NCBI GenBank assembly: GCA_039028695.1
Contig: JBCCHN010000047.1
Location: 1-33,635 of the forward strand
Reading direction: 5' to 3'
From: JANQKX01 sp039028695
GTDB taxonomy: Bacteria; Pseudomonadota; Alphaproteobacteria; Kiloniellales; Kiloniellaceae
DNA: 33,635 bases
A program made the translations under genes and the position numbers. Within the stretch, counting starts at the first letter, position 1; every line of letters begins with the position of its first letter. The notes beneath the pieces were generated by a model. That model had not been told where the DNA came from, did not search any database, and saw only the letters and a list, made by a program, of their open reading frames with translations. Below are positions 7,045-14,416 of the stretch, one piece after another.

Positions 7045-8340
7045 ATGTCGCAAAAAACCATCGCATTTTTTCCGGAAGCCGCCTTTGGCCCAGCCTTGAA
7101 TTCCGTCGGCATCGCTCAGGCCTGCGAAAAATTAGGCCACAAGGCGGTCTTTTTGTCCGACCCGGGCTTTTTGGAGGTCTATCAAGGCTATGGCTTTGAA
7201 ACCCATGCCGTGAACCTGTCCGAGCCCATGCCACCCGAGGAAATGGCCAAGTTTTGGGAAGACTTTATCAATGGTCACATTCCTAATTTCGGCAAAACGC
7301 CTTATGAGCAAATCGATAACTATGTCCGCGACTGCTGGGAAGCCATCGTGGATTCGGCAAAATGGGCGGAAAAAGATTTGCCCGGCGTTTTAGATCGGGT
7401 GAAACCGGATTTGGTCTGTGTGGATAATGTAATTCTGTTTCCCGCCATCAAGCGCTATGCCAAGGAACGAGACTGCGCCTGGGTGCGCATTATATCCTGC
7501 TCGGAAAACGAAATTGAAGATCCCGCCATTCCGCCGCACCTGTCCGGCTGCAGTCAAGACGACCGGGATTGCCACGCTAAATACCGGGCTCGCTTCGAAG
7601 AGGTGATCAAGCCGATCCACGATGACTTCAACGCCTTTCTGGCGGACTGCGGCGAGGCGGCCTATCCCATCGGACAGTTCTTCGAAGCCTCGCCCCATAT
7701 GAACCTGATGCTCTATCCCGAACCGGTTAAGTTCACCCGCAGTGAAGCCTTGGATCCCGCGTGCTTTCAGTATCTAGAGGGCTGCGTGCGCCAAGAAGAG
7801 GCTTATCGCATGCCGGAATTTGGCGACAACAACGATAAGCCCGTTATTTACGTGAGTTTTGGCAGCTTGGGCGCCGGTGATGTGGGCTTGCTCAAACGCA
7901 TCATCGATACTTTGGGCCAGATGCCGGTCCGGGCGCTGATCAATGTGGGCGACTATAAGGATCAGTACGGCCAGGATCTGCCGTCAAATGTGCACATCGA
8001 GTCCTGGTATCCGCAGCCGTCGGTGATCGAACAGGTCGATGGCGTGATTCACCATGGGGGCAATAACAGTTTTACCGAATGCCTTTATTTCGGCAAACCG
8101 GCGATCATCATGCCCTACGTTTGGGACGGGCACGACAATGCCACCCGCGTTGCCGACACGGGTCATGGCATCAAGATGCATCGCTCCAACTGGCAGGAGC
8201 ATGAGTTGATCGCGAGCATTGAAAAGCTGCTATCCGATCAAGATATGAAGGCCAAACTGGCGACAACATCGGCCCACATGAAGTCACGGCACGGCCCGAC
8301 CAAGGCAGCCGAGTTGCTGAATGGGTTTTTAGCGGGCTGA
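7045..8340 (+). CDS. GT1-like (UGT/MurG-fold) glycosyltransferase
   Basis: The protein has 431 residues, the normal size for bacterial GT1 enzymes that move a sugar from a nucleotide-sugar to a small acceptor. The C-terminal half has the sugar-nucleotide-binding signature starting at HHGG (336-339), with NNSFTE, FGKPAIIMP and WDGHDNATRV, ending near residue 370. YVSFGSLG near 273 starts the second Rossmann domain. In the N-terminal domain, LGHKAVF marks the first beta-alpha unit. The usual catalytic His of the FGH or GH motif is replaced, because the sequence reads FGP. The gene has a good ribosome site (GGGAGA) and is followed after 7 bases by a cupin gene, so it probably starts a three-gene operon. 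The acceptor is unknown. Confidence 0.82.
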   Translation: MSQKTIAFFPEAAFGPALNSVGIAQACEKLGHKAVFLSDPGFLEVYQGYGFETHAVNLSEPMPPEEMAKFWEDFINGHIPNFGKTPYEQIDNYVRDCWEAIVDSAKWAEKDLPGVLDRVKPDLVCVDNVILFPAIKRYAKERDCAWVRIISCSENEIEDPAIPPHLSGCSQDDRDCHAKYRARFEEVIKPIHDDFNAFLADCGEAAYPIGQFFEASPHMNLMLYPEPVKFTRSEALDPACFQYLEGCVRQEEAYRMPEFGDNNDKPVIYVSFGSLGAGDVGLLKRIIDTLGQMPVRALINVGDYKDQYGQDLPSNVHIESWYPQPSVIEQVDGVIHHGGNNSFTECLYFGKPAIIMPYVWDGHDNATRVADTGHGIKMHRSNWQEHELIASIEKLLSDQDMKAKLATTSAHMKSRHGPTKAAELLNGFLAG

Positions 8341-8347
8341 GTCACCC

Positions 8348-8716
8348 ATGAGCGCACACCTAAAGTCTTCCGCACCCCACATTCACAAGGCCTCGACTTG
8401 GGCCGATGATCTGGTGGATTGGGGCGATCACATGGAGCCCATAGACGGCCGCTCGAAAAACAGCGGACGGCTCCTTTGGGCCGGGGCGGAAAACCGTCTG
8501 CCGGAAGCCGGTATTTGGGTCTGCACACCCGGCAGTTGGCATTTGGTTCTGCCCCGCGACGAGCTGTGCCATTTTGTATCCGGCCGCGCCACATACCGGG
8601 CTGAGAGCGGCGAGGCAATTGAGGTTACTCCCGGCACGGTGGTGCACTTTATCGAAGGCTGGACCGGTGACGTGGAAGTGCAGGAAAGCCTGCGCTGCAT
8701 TTACATGTTTCGCTGA
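8348..8716 (+). CDS. Small cupin-domain protein (first of two paralogues)
   Basis: This is a 122-residue single cupin barrel of the cupin_3/DUF861 kind, found in EutQ-like and ureidoglycine aminohydrolase-like proteins. The core reads PGSWHLVLPRDELCHFVSGRA, with Glu72 and His75, then a second motif TVVHFIEGW with His100. The HxH pair of metal-binding cupins is not complete, so metal binding is uncertain. It starts 7 bases after the glycosyltransferase stop with a poor ribosome site, suggesting translational coupling. The C-terminus YMFR-stop is followed in frame by a duplicated YMIR-stop. The paralogue at 8758 shares length, motif order and ending. The function is unknown; it may be an isomerase, a sugar-modifying enzyme or a binding protein. 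Confidence 0.8.
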   Translation: MSAHLKSSAPHIHKASTWADDLVDWGDHMEPIDGRSKNSGRLLWAGAENRLPEAGIWVCTPGSWHLVLPRDELCHFVSGRATYRAESGEAIEVTPGTVVHFIEGWTGDVEVQESLRCIYMFR

Positions 8717-8731
8717 TATATGATTCGCTGA
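8717..8731 (+). repeat. 15-bp duplicated gene tail after the first cupin stop
   Basis: TATATGATTCGCTGA follows the first cupin stop in the same frame and is identical to the last 15 bases of the second cupin gene (9115-9129). It also resembles the preceding 15 bases, TACATGTTTCGCTGA. The result is two consecutive in-frame stop codons, each preceded by a YM-x-R codon block. Confidence 0.7.
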
Positions 8732-8757
8732 GAATAAACAGGTTAGAACGTCGTCTT

Positions 8758-9129
8758 ATGGCCGCACCAAAAAAAACTTCCCCCCCTGCCACCCCGATAT
8801 TGCGAGATCCCTTGGATGTCTCCGACCTGAAGGATTGGGGACCCATCCCCACAATGATTGAGGGGCAAAGCCACACCTATGGTGTTCTGCTGCACAAGGG
8901 CCCGAACGGCAGCCCGGAAAGCGGCCTTTGGATCTGCACGCCCGGATTTTGGAACTGCCATGTGACAGAAGATGAAATGTGTCATTTTCTGGCGGGGCGC
9001 TGCACCTACACCCACGAGTCCGGTGAAATTATCGAGATCGAGCCGGACACGGCCGCGTTTTTTCCAAAAGGCTGGAAGGGAACCTGCAGGGTGCACGAGA
9101 CCGTGCGCAAGGTCTATATGATTCGCTGA
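8758..9129 (+). CDS. Small cupin-domain protein (second of two paralogues)
   Basis: This 123-residue protein is clearly a paralogue of the one encoded at 8348. They share a TPG-W stretch, DE-CHF--GR-TY, ESGE-IE and the end YM-R. Glu73 and His76 match Glu72 and His75 of the first copy. The second-motif His is lost here, because TAAFFPKGW has Phe101 where the first copy has His100. The two proteins may therefore differ in metal binding, or may form a heteromer with one active site type. The gap to the first cupin gene is 41 bases. The end converges with a GNAT-type gene. The substrate is unknown. Confidence 0.8.
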   Translation: MAAPKKTSPPATPILRDPLDVSDLKDWGPIPTMIEGQSHTYGVLLHKGPNGSPESGLWICTPGFWNCHVTEDEMCHFLAGRCTYTHESGEIIEIEPDTAAFFPKGWKGTCRVHETVRKVYMIR

Positions 9130-9156
9130 AGGCCTGAGCGCGAAGAGCCTAGGGTC

Positions 9157-10287
9157 TTAGTTGGCTTCGGCGACCTTGTCGGTCCGCCGACTGAAACTTG
9201 AGGAAAGCCTTTTCCGCAAGTTTTGGAGACCCACCCGGCGCCATTTGGTATTCCGCCAAGCCACATAAACTTGGCCCCAAAGGCTGCATGCCCAAAGGTA
9301 TTTCCCCACGTCGACCTCGCCGGTCGCCCAGGTATACTTGTAGGTCTCTTTTCCCAATCGGTAATCGCAGACCTCCATACCGAGCGCATAGGACCTTTTG
9401 ATAACTTCCTCCCCCAAGAGCCGGCCCGGTCCATATTTTCGATATTCCCGGTCGTAGGCGACGAAAAAACATTCAACGCATTTGCCGGCGAGCAACGCCA
9501 TTTGCGCTCCGATAATTTTGCCGCCAAGGCGCAGCACCGTCATTTGCAGCTGATCGGCTGCAAGGGCGTCTTTCAGAACCGCGTGCAGAAAATTTTGGTA
9601 GGCCTCAGAGACGACAAACGAGGATTTGGTTTGCGTGCGGTCAACCCAGGCCTCTTTTTGTACGAACATCCAGGCAAGAGTTTCCTCGAAGTCATCGTTC
9701 GTCCTCACCGTGTCCAAGGAAACGGTGTCAATTTCAGAAAGTCGACGCCAAAGCCGCTTATGGTCGCTGCGGTAATGGCTTTTTAGCGAAGCATAATAAT
9801 CCTCCCAAGACTCCCACCTGGTCAAATTCATGAAGGGCGCGGCTGTGCGAATGATAACGGAGTGGGGCAACATGCCGACAGCCTGCGATATGGCTGCATC
9901 GCGGCGCACCCACTCTCCCAGGAGGAGGTCGACGCCCAGGTGGGATTTGGCAAAATCCACAGCAGCGGCGACCGCCTGGGACCGGTCCGGTCCGCCCTCG
10001 ACCAAAAGGTCAGTATATTCAGAGGCTTGTGGCCCCAGCCATCGAGCCTGACGCCACAACAAGAAGCGCTTCGTAACGAGCGGCCAGATAAGCTGTATCC
10101 GACCATCGGCTTTGCCAATGACAACGCTTAGCGAATACCCTTGCTGCTTTGCCACCAGTTCCCAGGAATGTCTCGCCCAGTCAAAGGTTTGACTGAAACG
10201 AATCTGGTCCAAGCGGTCGCAAAGACTGCGCCAATCCGCTTCGAGCGCATAAAACTCGTCTGCTTGGGTGACGACGTCAAATTCCAT
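9157..10287 (-). CDS. GNAT-superfamily acyltransferase, CelD/BcsL-like
   Basis: This 376-residue protein matches the layout of the CelD/BcsL-type (Acetyltransf_6) family. An N-terminal segment begins MEFDVVTQADEF and contains FSQTFDWARHSWE near residues 32-45. A central YYASLKSHYRSDHKRLWRRL block lies near 164-183. The C-terminal GNAT core has LRLGGKIIGAQMALLAGKCVECFFVAYDREYRKYGPGRLL, the typical strand pair followed by the acyl-CoA loop, near residues 250-290. Such proteins are often linked to surface polysaccharide or lipid modification. The gene stands alone between two intergenic gaps and converges with the cupin operon. The acyl donor and acceptor are unknown. Confidence 0.75.
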   Translation of the reverse strand: MEFDVVTQADEFYALEADWRSLCDRLDQIRFSQTFDWARHSWELVAKQQGYSLSVVIGKADGRIQLIWPLVTKRFLLWRQARWLGPQASEYTDLLVEGGPDRSQAVAAAVDFAKSHLGVDLLLGEWVRRDAAISQAVGMLPHSVIIRTAAPFMNLTRWESWEDYYASLKSHYRSDHKRLWRRLSEIDTVSLDTVRTNDDFEETLAWMFVQKEAWVDRTQTKSSFVVSEAYQNFLHAVLKDALAADQLQMTVLRLGGKIIGAQMALLAGKCVECFFVAYDREYRKYGPGRLLGEEVIKRSYALGMEVCDYRLGKETYKYTWATGEVDVGKYLWACSLWGQVYVAWRNTKWRRVGLQNLRKRLSSSFSRRTDKVAEAN

Positions 10288-10599
10288 AGGTTCTAAAGGT
10301 CCGCTTCATCAGGCAGTGGTGAAAGCCCCGACAAAACCGTCATGCGCCGGTTGAGATTTACATTGTGCCACGTAATGCTTTCCAAACCTCTTCCGAATTC
10401 TTACATCTGCTTCAGAGAGGCGGCAAAAATAGTCCTTCAAAAATCCCAAGATCAGATTAAGGGGATTGCGCGATCCATCGGTGAAAGCCAATGAAAAAAA
10501 TTCTCTAGGATTTTTCAGACATTAGGATAAGGGGCCTTTTCATAAATTTTATCACAAAAGCGGGCCAAACCCGACTCTAAAAGTGGGACAAACCCGAGC
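10288..10599. other. 312-base intergenic region without a gene
   Basis: The region lies between the GNAT gene start (10287) and the end of the TMADH-like gene (10600). A 60-codon minus-strand frame at 10309-10491 starts with TTG, has no ribosome site and no recognisable motif, so I do not call it. The right end holds two similar 21-base units with hairpins, annotated separately. The AT-rich centre (10490-10560) shows no clear promoter. Confidence 0.5.
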
Positions 10600-10603
10600 C
10601 TAA
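10553..10603 (-). terminator. Tandem hairpins downstream of the TMADH-like gene
   Basis: Two 21-base units (10560-10580 and 10583-10603, 17 of 21 identical) each carry a small GC hairpin. Read on the minus strand they are GGG-tttgt-CCC followed by ACTTTT, and CGGG-tttgg-CCCG followed by CTTTT. Both have the form of weak Rho-independent terminators for the minus-strand TMADH-like transcript. The promoter-distal stem is 4 bp and the proximal one 3 bp, so strength is doubtful. Confidence 0.4.
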
Positions 10604-12639
10604 TCGTAAGCCTCGCGCCGGAAGCCGATTCCATGATCACTTGGCGCATCCAATTCCCTGGCAAAACGGTGGCCCGCATGGACCGCTGCCGCTATGATTG
10701 ACGGGGCCAGACAATCGCCGATCCGGGTAACGGATTTTACCCCCGTCTCGGCCCAATCGTCCTCGCGGGCCTTAAGGTCGTGGTAAAGCTTATCCTTGGG
10801 CAGACGCGACGTGACCATGACCACGCCGTCGCAGGTGACCCGACGGCGATCGCTCCCCCTGATTGTCTGCACATCTAGGCCATCCGCCGTCAACGCCACC
10901 GGTGCCCATTTGGTCATCACTTGGACACCAACCTCCAAAAGTCGCTCTTCCACCCAGGTCTGTTCCAAGGTTTTCTGCGACCAGCTAGAGACCTCCGCCG
11001 CCGGCGTGACCATGGTAACCCGCCAGCCCTCGCGACACAGCAACTCCGCCAACACGCCGCCCATATAGTAATGATCATCGTCAAACAGCACCACATGCCC
11101 CGGTGGCGGTCGCTCGCCTGCGAAAAGGTCATCCGGTGTCAAAACGGGAATGGCCCCTTCGTCCGGCATCGGCCTATGGTGGTGGCGACCCACCCCATCC
11201 CGGCGCCAGGCTGCGCCCGTTGCCACAACAATCCGATCGGCGCCCACCTCCAACGCGGAATCCCCATCCAATTCACTGTCCATATAGAGGGATACATGGG
11301 ACAAGCCCTGCAGAATTTGCAGGCGATGATCCCGGACCCGTGCCCAGGCGGAAAGGCCTGGCAAGCGCGACTCCTGACTAACCCGACCACCGAAGAAATC
11401 ACGCGCTTCGGCCAGAATAACCTCATGTCCCCTTTTTGATAGAGCGAGACTACACTCAAGGCCCGCCGGACCGCCGCCGACCACAAGTATCCGATCATCC
11501 GAACGTTTCTTTTCAATGCGTTCGGGATGCCAGCCGCGGCGCCACTCCTCGCCCATCGTAGGGTTCTGAGTGCACCGCATGGGCACGATGGTAAATTCGC
11601 CGGAGATACAGATGTTGCAGCCTATACATTCGCGAATCTCGTCTAAACGACCGTCCTCGATTTTACGGGGCAAGAAGGGGTCAGCGATGGAGGGGCGCGC
11701 GGCCCCGATAAAATCCACAATTCCCCGTTTAATTTGCGATACCATGGCATCGGGTGAGGTAAAACGGCCCACGCCGACGACCGGCTTGTTCGTTACCTGC
11801 TTAACAAAGGCAATCAGCTCTTCTTGTGAGCCTTCGGGCCCAAACCGCGACGGCATGGAATCCCGTCGCCACTCCCGGGCGTTCACGTCCCAGAGGTCGG
11901 GTAGGTCCGCTAAGCTTTCCACCACCGCTCGGGATTCCTCAATCGGCAGGTCATCAACGGTATAACGCAAGGCCACCGCACAACTCTCGCCGACGGCATC
12001 GCGGGTATCTTCCAGCAATTCCCGCAGCAAGCGAAGGCGATTGGTCAGGGAGCCGCCATATTCATCCACCCGATCGTTAAGGTCCGGCGAAAGAAACATC
12101 CCCACCAAACTGGCCGCGATCCGGCAATAAACATAGATTACATCGAAGCCAGCCGTTCGGGCCCGCAGCGCAGCCTGGCGATGCCAGTGTCGGAACTCGC
12201 GTATGTCCGCCTTATCCATGGCGCGGGCTTGAGCCGGATAGTGGTCCGTGGCAATGGGCTGATGGGAAACAGAAAGGGGCACCGCCCGACTATAGAGGTT
12301 GCCATCCCGGTGACCGCTATGGGACAGCTCCACCCCAGCCAAAGCGTCATGCGCATGAACCCTTTCTGTCATATGAGCAAAATGGGGGATGTCCCGATCG
12401 TCCCAGAGGCGGCCCTCAATCAAGGGGCTCCAATCGCTGGAAGGATGGATTTCGGTCTCTTCCGTGCAGACGACGGCCCAGCCCCCTTCGGCCTTGACCT
12501 CGCGCATGGCCGCCATGGACTTGGGGTAGGCGGACCCCATACCGTTGCAATGGGGCACCTGAAAAAAGCGGTTTTTGGCGGTGACCGGCCCGATGGGAAC
12601 CGGCTCAAAAAGGATATCGTAGCGCGTGTCGCGAGTCAT
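10600..12639 (-). CDS. Trimethylamine-dehydrogenase-like iron-sulfur flavoprotein (DgcA/StcD-type N-demethylase)
   Basis: This 679-residue protein has an N-terminal old-yellow-enzyme TIM barrel (about 1-330), a 4Fe-4S segment and a C-terminal dinucleotide-binding part beginning GGGPAG (388-393). Cys31 in VPHCNGMG matches the Cys that links FMN covalently in trimethylamine dehydrogenase. The cluster cysteines are Cys338, 341, 344 and 356, and Trp370 matches the substrate-bowl Trp355. Relatives demethylate dimethylglycine (DgcA) or N-methylproline (StcD); the length fits both better than trimethylamine dehydrogenase (about 730). Tyr171 is kept but the next catalytic position, His172 in trimethylamine dehydrogenase, is Ile174 here. 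I chose the ATG at 12639 because family members start M-RD-RYDILFEPV; an earlier TTG at 12672 adds 11 residues. It follows the CMD and Rieske genes on the same strand. Confidence 0.82.
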   Translation of the reverse strand: MTRDTRYDILFEPVPIGPVTAKNRFFQVPHCNGMGSAYPKSMAAMREVKAEGGWAVVCTEETEIHPSSDWSPLIEGRLWDDRDIPHFAHMTERVHAHDALAGVELSHSGHRDGNLYSRAVPLSVSHQPIATDHYPAQARAMDKADIREFRHWHRQAALRARTAGFDVIYVYCRIAASLVGMFLSPDLNDRVDEYGGSLTNRLRLLRELLEDTRDAVGESCAVALRYTVDDLPIEESRAVVESLADLPDLWDVNAREWRRDSMPSRFGPEGSQEELIAFVKQVTNKPVVGVGRFTSPDAMVSQIKRGIVDFIGAARPSIADPFLPRKIEDGRLDEIRECIGCNICISGEFTIVPMRCTQNPTMGEEWRRGWHPERIEKKRSDDRILVVGGGPAGLECSLALSKRGHEVILAEARDFFGGRVSQESRLPGLSAWARVRDHRLQILQGLSHVSLYMDSELDGDSALEVGADRIVVATGAAWRRDGVGRHHHRPMPDEGAIPVLTPDDLFAGERPPPGHVVLFDDDHYYMGGVLAELLCREGWRVTMVTPAAEVSSWSQKTLEQTWVEERLLEVGVQVMTKWAPVALTADGLDVQTIRGSDRRRVTCDGVVMVTSRLPKDKLYHDLKAREDDWAETGVKSVTRIGDCLAPSIIAAAVHAGHRFARELDAPSDHGIGFRREAYD

Positions 12640-12897
12640 GAAATTTTGGCGAGCCTCTTCCTTATGAATCAATAGGAAGGTGCCACGTCGCGCCGCGATG
12701 GATCAAGGGCGTGCAATTCATAACAGTTGAGGCCCGCTTTCGTCTCCAGATCCAGGCCATCGCCGAAGTGCTGCAAAGGCGCCGCGGCCCCTTCCATCAG
12801 AAGGGTCGTCGGTCACTGATAAGAGGGGCGCCGGCCACTGTTTTTATTCTGCCCAGGGATATACCCCGGTTTTAATCCGCTCGCAAAACATCAATTG

Positions 12898-13278
12898 TTA
12901 GAGCATTCCCTTTTCTTCCAGTACCTTGCGGGCGACACGAAAGCACTCCAAGGATTGAGGGACACCGCAATAAATACCCACCACATGGATGATGGCGCGA
13001 ATCTCTTCCTTGCTGACGCCGTTGTTGATGGCGCCCCGACAGTGTATCTCCCACTCGTGCATTTTTCCCAATGCACCGATCATAGCCAAGTTCATCATGG
13101 ATCGGGTTTTCGGCTCGATCACCTCATCGCCCCAGCCGAAGCCCCAACACCATGCCGTCATGGCCTCTTGAAAGGGGCGGGTGAATTCGTCGGCCGCAGC
13201 CAGGTTCTTTTCCACATATTCCGTGCCAAGAGTGCCCTTGCGTTTTGCCAACCCCTTTTCAAACAACTGCTCGTCCAT
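12898..13278 (-). CDS. Carboxymuconolactone decarboxylase (CMD) family protein
   Basis: This 126-residue all-helical protein has the size and pattern of gamma-carboxymuconolactone decarboxylase: EWEIHCRGAINNGVSKEEI near residues 73-91, then YCGVPQSLECF. The family includes real decarboxylases, AhpD-type peroxidase partners and many proteins of unknown role. There is no CxxC, so a thiol peroxidase role is unlikely. No aromatic-ring degradation genes are nearby, so true 4-carboxymuconolactone decarboxylation is also unlikely. The ATG at 13278 has AGGAGG 7 bases upstream. The gene lies 46 bases after the Rieske gene and should be co-transcribed with it. A role in handling a product of N-demethylation is inferred from context only. 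Confidence 0.82.
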   Translation of the reverse strand: MDEQLFEKGLAKRKGTLGTEYVEKNLAAADEFTRPFQEAMTAWCWGFGWGDEVIEPKTRSMMNLAMIGALGKMHEWEIHCRGAINNGVSKEEIRAIIHVVGIYCGVPQSLECFRVARKVLEEKGML

Positions 13279-13324
13279 CGCGATGCCTCCTAATGTATAA
13301 AATTCTTGTGTATGGGTTCCATGA

Positions 13325-14416
13325 TCAAGGCTCCACACCTTCGCGCATCCACTGCTGAAGCGCCTTGATTGAGTGTTCAGAACTAACGCCCTCACGGGGA
13401 TCAATCATCAGCGGACCCGGCTTGTAGCCCTGACTGTTGAGGCCGCGCTGGACTGATTCCACGAGATGGATATCCTCCTCGACCGTGGTGGCTCGGTCTT
13501 GCACCGCCAGTCGGCGAATGACCTCGGAGTCGATACCGTCTATGCTATACCAGCCCCGCCAAACCTCAACCTCATCAACCGCGTTGGGCCGCCAGTGATA
13601 GGTATTCAAGACGTTGCCGGGGTAGACCTGAAAAGAAAAGGTCGGCCACAAGAACCATGAGGAATAGTCACCGGCATGGGCGTTGGCCTGCAAGTCGATA
13701 GGATAGCTCATACGATCCAAATTTTGACATTCGGTGGTGTGGCGCAGGCAGTAGCCTTGCGGTCGGATGTTATAGGTCTCGGGCTTGACCACGCCTGTGG
13801 CGAAGGTGGGGTGATTTAAGGAGCAATGATAACATTCGGAATAGTTCTCGACCGAGACCTTCCAATTACATTTTTCAGTGACACCTATCCACTCTAAAGG
13901 TTTCAAGTCCTCGATTTGAGGGACGAAGGCCTTAAGTTCATCACGCACGCCGGGGAAACAGTCGTCCATCGGTTTGGCTTGGGGGTCCAGATTGACAAAG
14001 ACGAAGCCCCAAAGCAGCTCGGTCCGCACTTCAGTCAGGCTGATTTCCGCGCGTGGAAAGTTCGCCATAGACCTATGGTTCGGCGCCGCCCGCAAACCGC
14101 CAGTCAAGTCATAACTCCAGGCGTGATAGGGACAAACGATCACCTTGCAATTCCCGTTGCCCGCCACCAACTCATGGGCCCGGTGCTGGCACACATTGAA
14201 AAAGGTCCGAAGGACCCCGTCCCGGCCGCGGATGCAAAAGAGGTTCTGGCCGGCGATGTGGAAAGCAAAGTAATCCCCAGGCTTTTCCGCTTGGCTAACG
14301 TGACCGGCGAACTGCCAGGTCCGAGCCAGCAGCCCACGCCGTTCTTTGTGAAAGATCTCGGGATTGGTGTAGTAATCCGCCTCGAGGGAGCGGACAAATG
14401 ACTCGGGTGCGTTCAT
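13325..14416 (-). CDS. Rieske non-haem iron oxygenase alpha subunit, quaternary-amine type
   Basis: This 363-residue protein has a Rieske 2Fe-2S site (Cys76-x-His78 and Cys95-x2-His98) followed by a catalytic domain with the mononuclear iron ligands His197 and His202 in NYSECYHCSLNHP. The bridging residue between the two metal centres is Glu194. Ring-hydroxylating dioxygenases usually have Asp there, whereas enzymes acting on quaternary ammonium compounds (GbcA, CntA, stachydrine demethylase) use Glu. It therefore probably oxidises a methyl group of a betaine-like substrate, releasing formaldehyde. The length is close to CntA (about 370). No reductase gene (GbcB/CntB type) is in the window. 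Its ATG overlaps the RpiR stop by 4 bases (14413-14416). Glycine betaine and proline betaine are the best candidate substrates. Confidence 0.85.
   Translation of the reverse strand: MNAPESFVRSLEADYYTNPEIFHKERRGLLARTWQFAGHVSQAEKPGDYFAFHIAGQNLFCIRGRDGVLRTFFNVCQHRAHELVAGNGNCKVIVCPYHAWSYDLTGGLRAAPNHRSMANFPRAEISLTEVRTELLWGFVFVNLDPQAKPMDDCFPGVRDELKAFVPQIEDLKPLEWIGVTEKCNWKVSVENYSECYHCSLNHPTFATGVVKPETYNIRPQGYCLRHTTECQNLDRMSYPIDLQANAHAGDYSSWFLWPTFSFQVYPGNVLNTYHWRPNAVDEVEVWRGWYSIDGIDSEVIRRLAVQDRATTVEEDIHLVESVQRGLNSQGYKPGPLMIDPREGVSSEHSIKALQQWMREGVEP

Noticed and set aside
10309..10491. A 60-codon minus-strand frame upstream of the GNAT gene
   Set aside because: It has a TTG start, no ribosome site and no motif, and the translation looks random.
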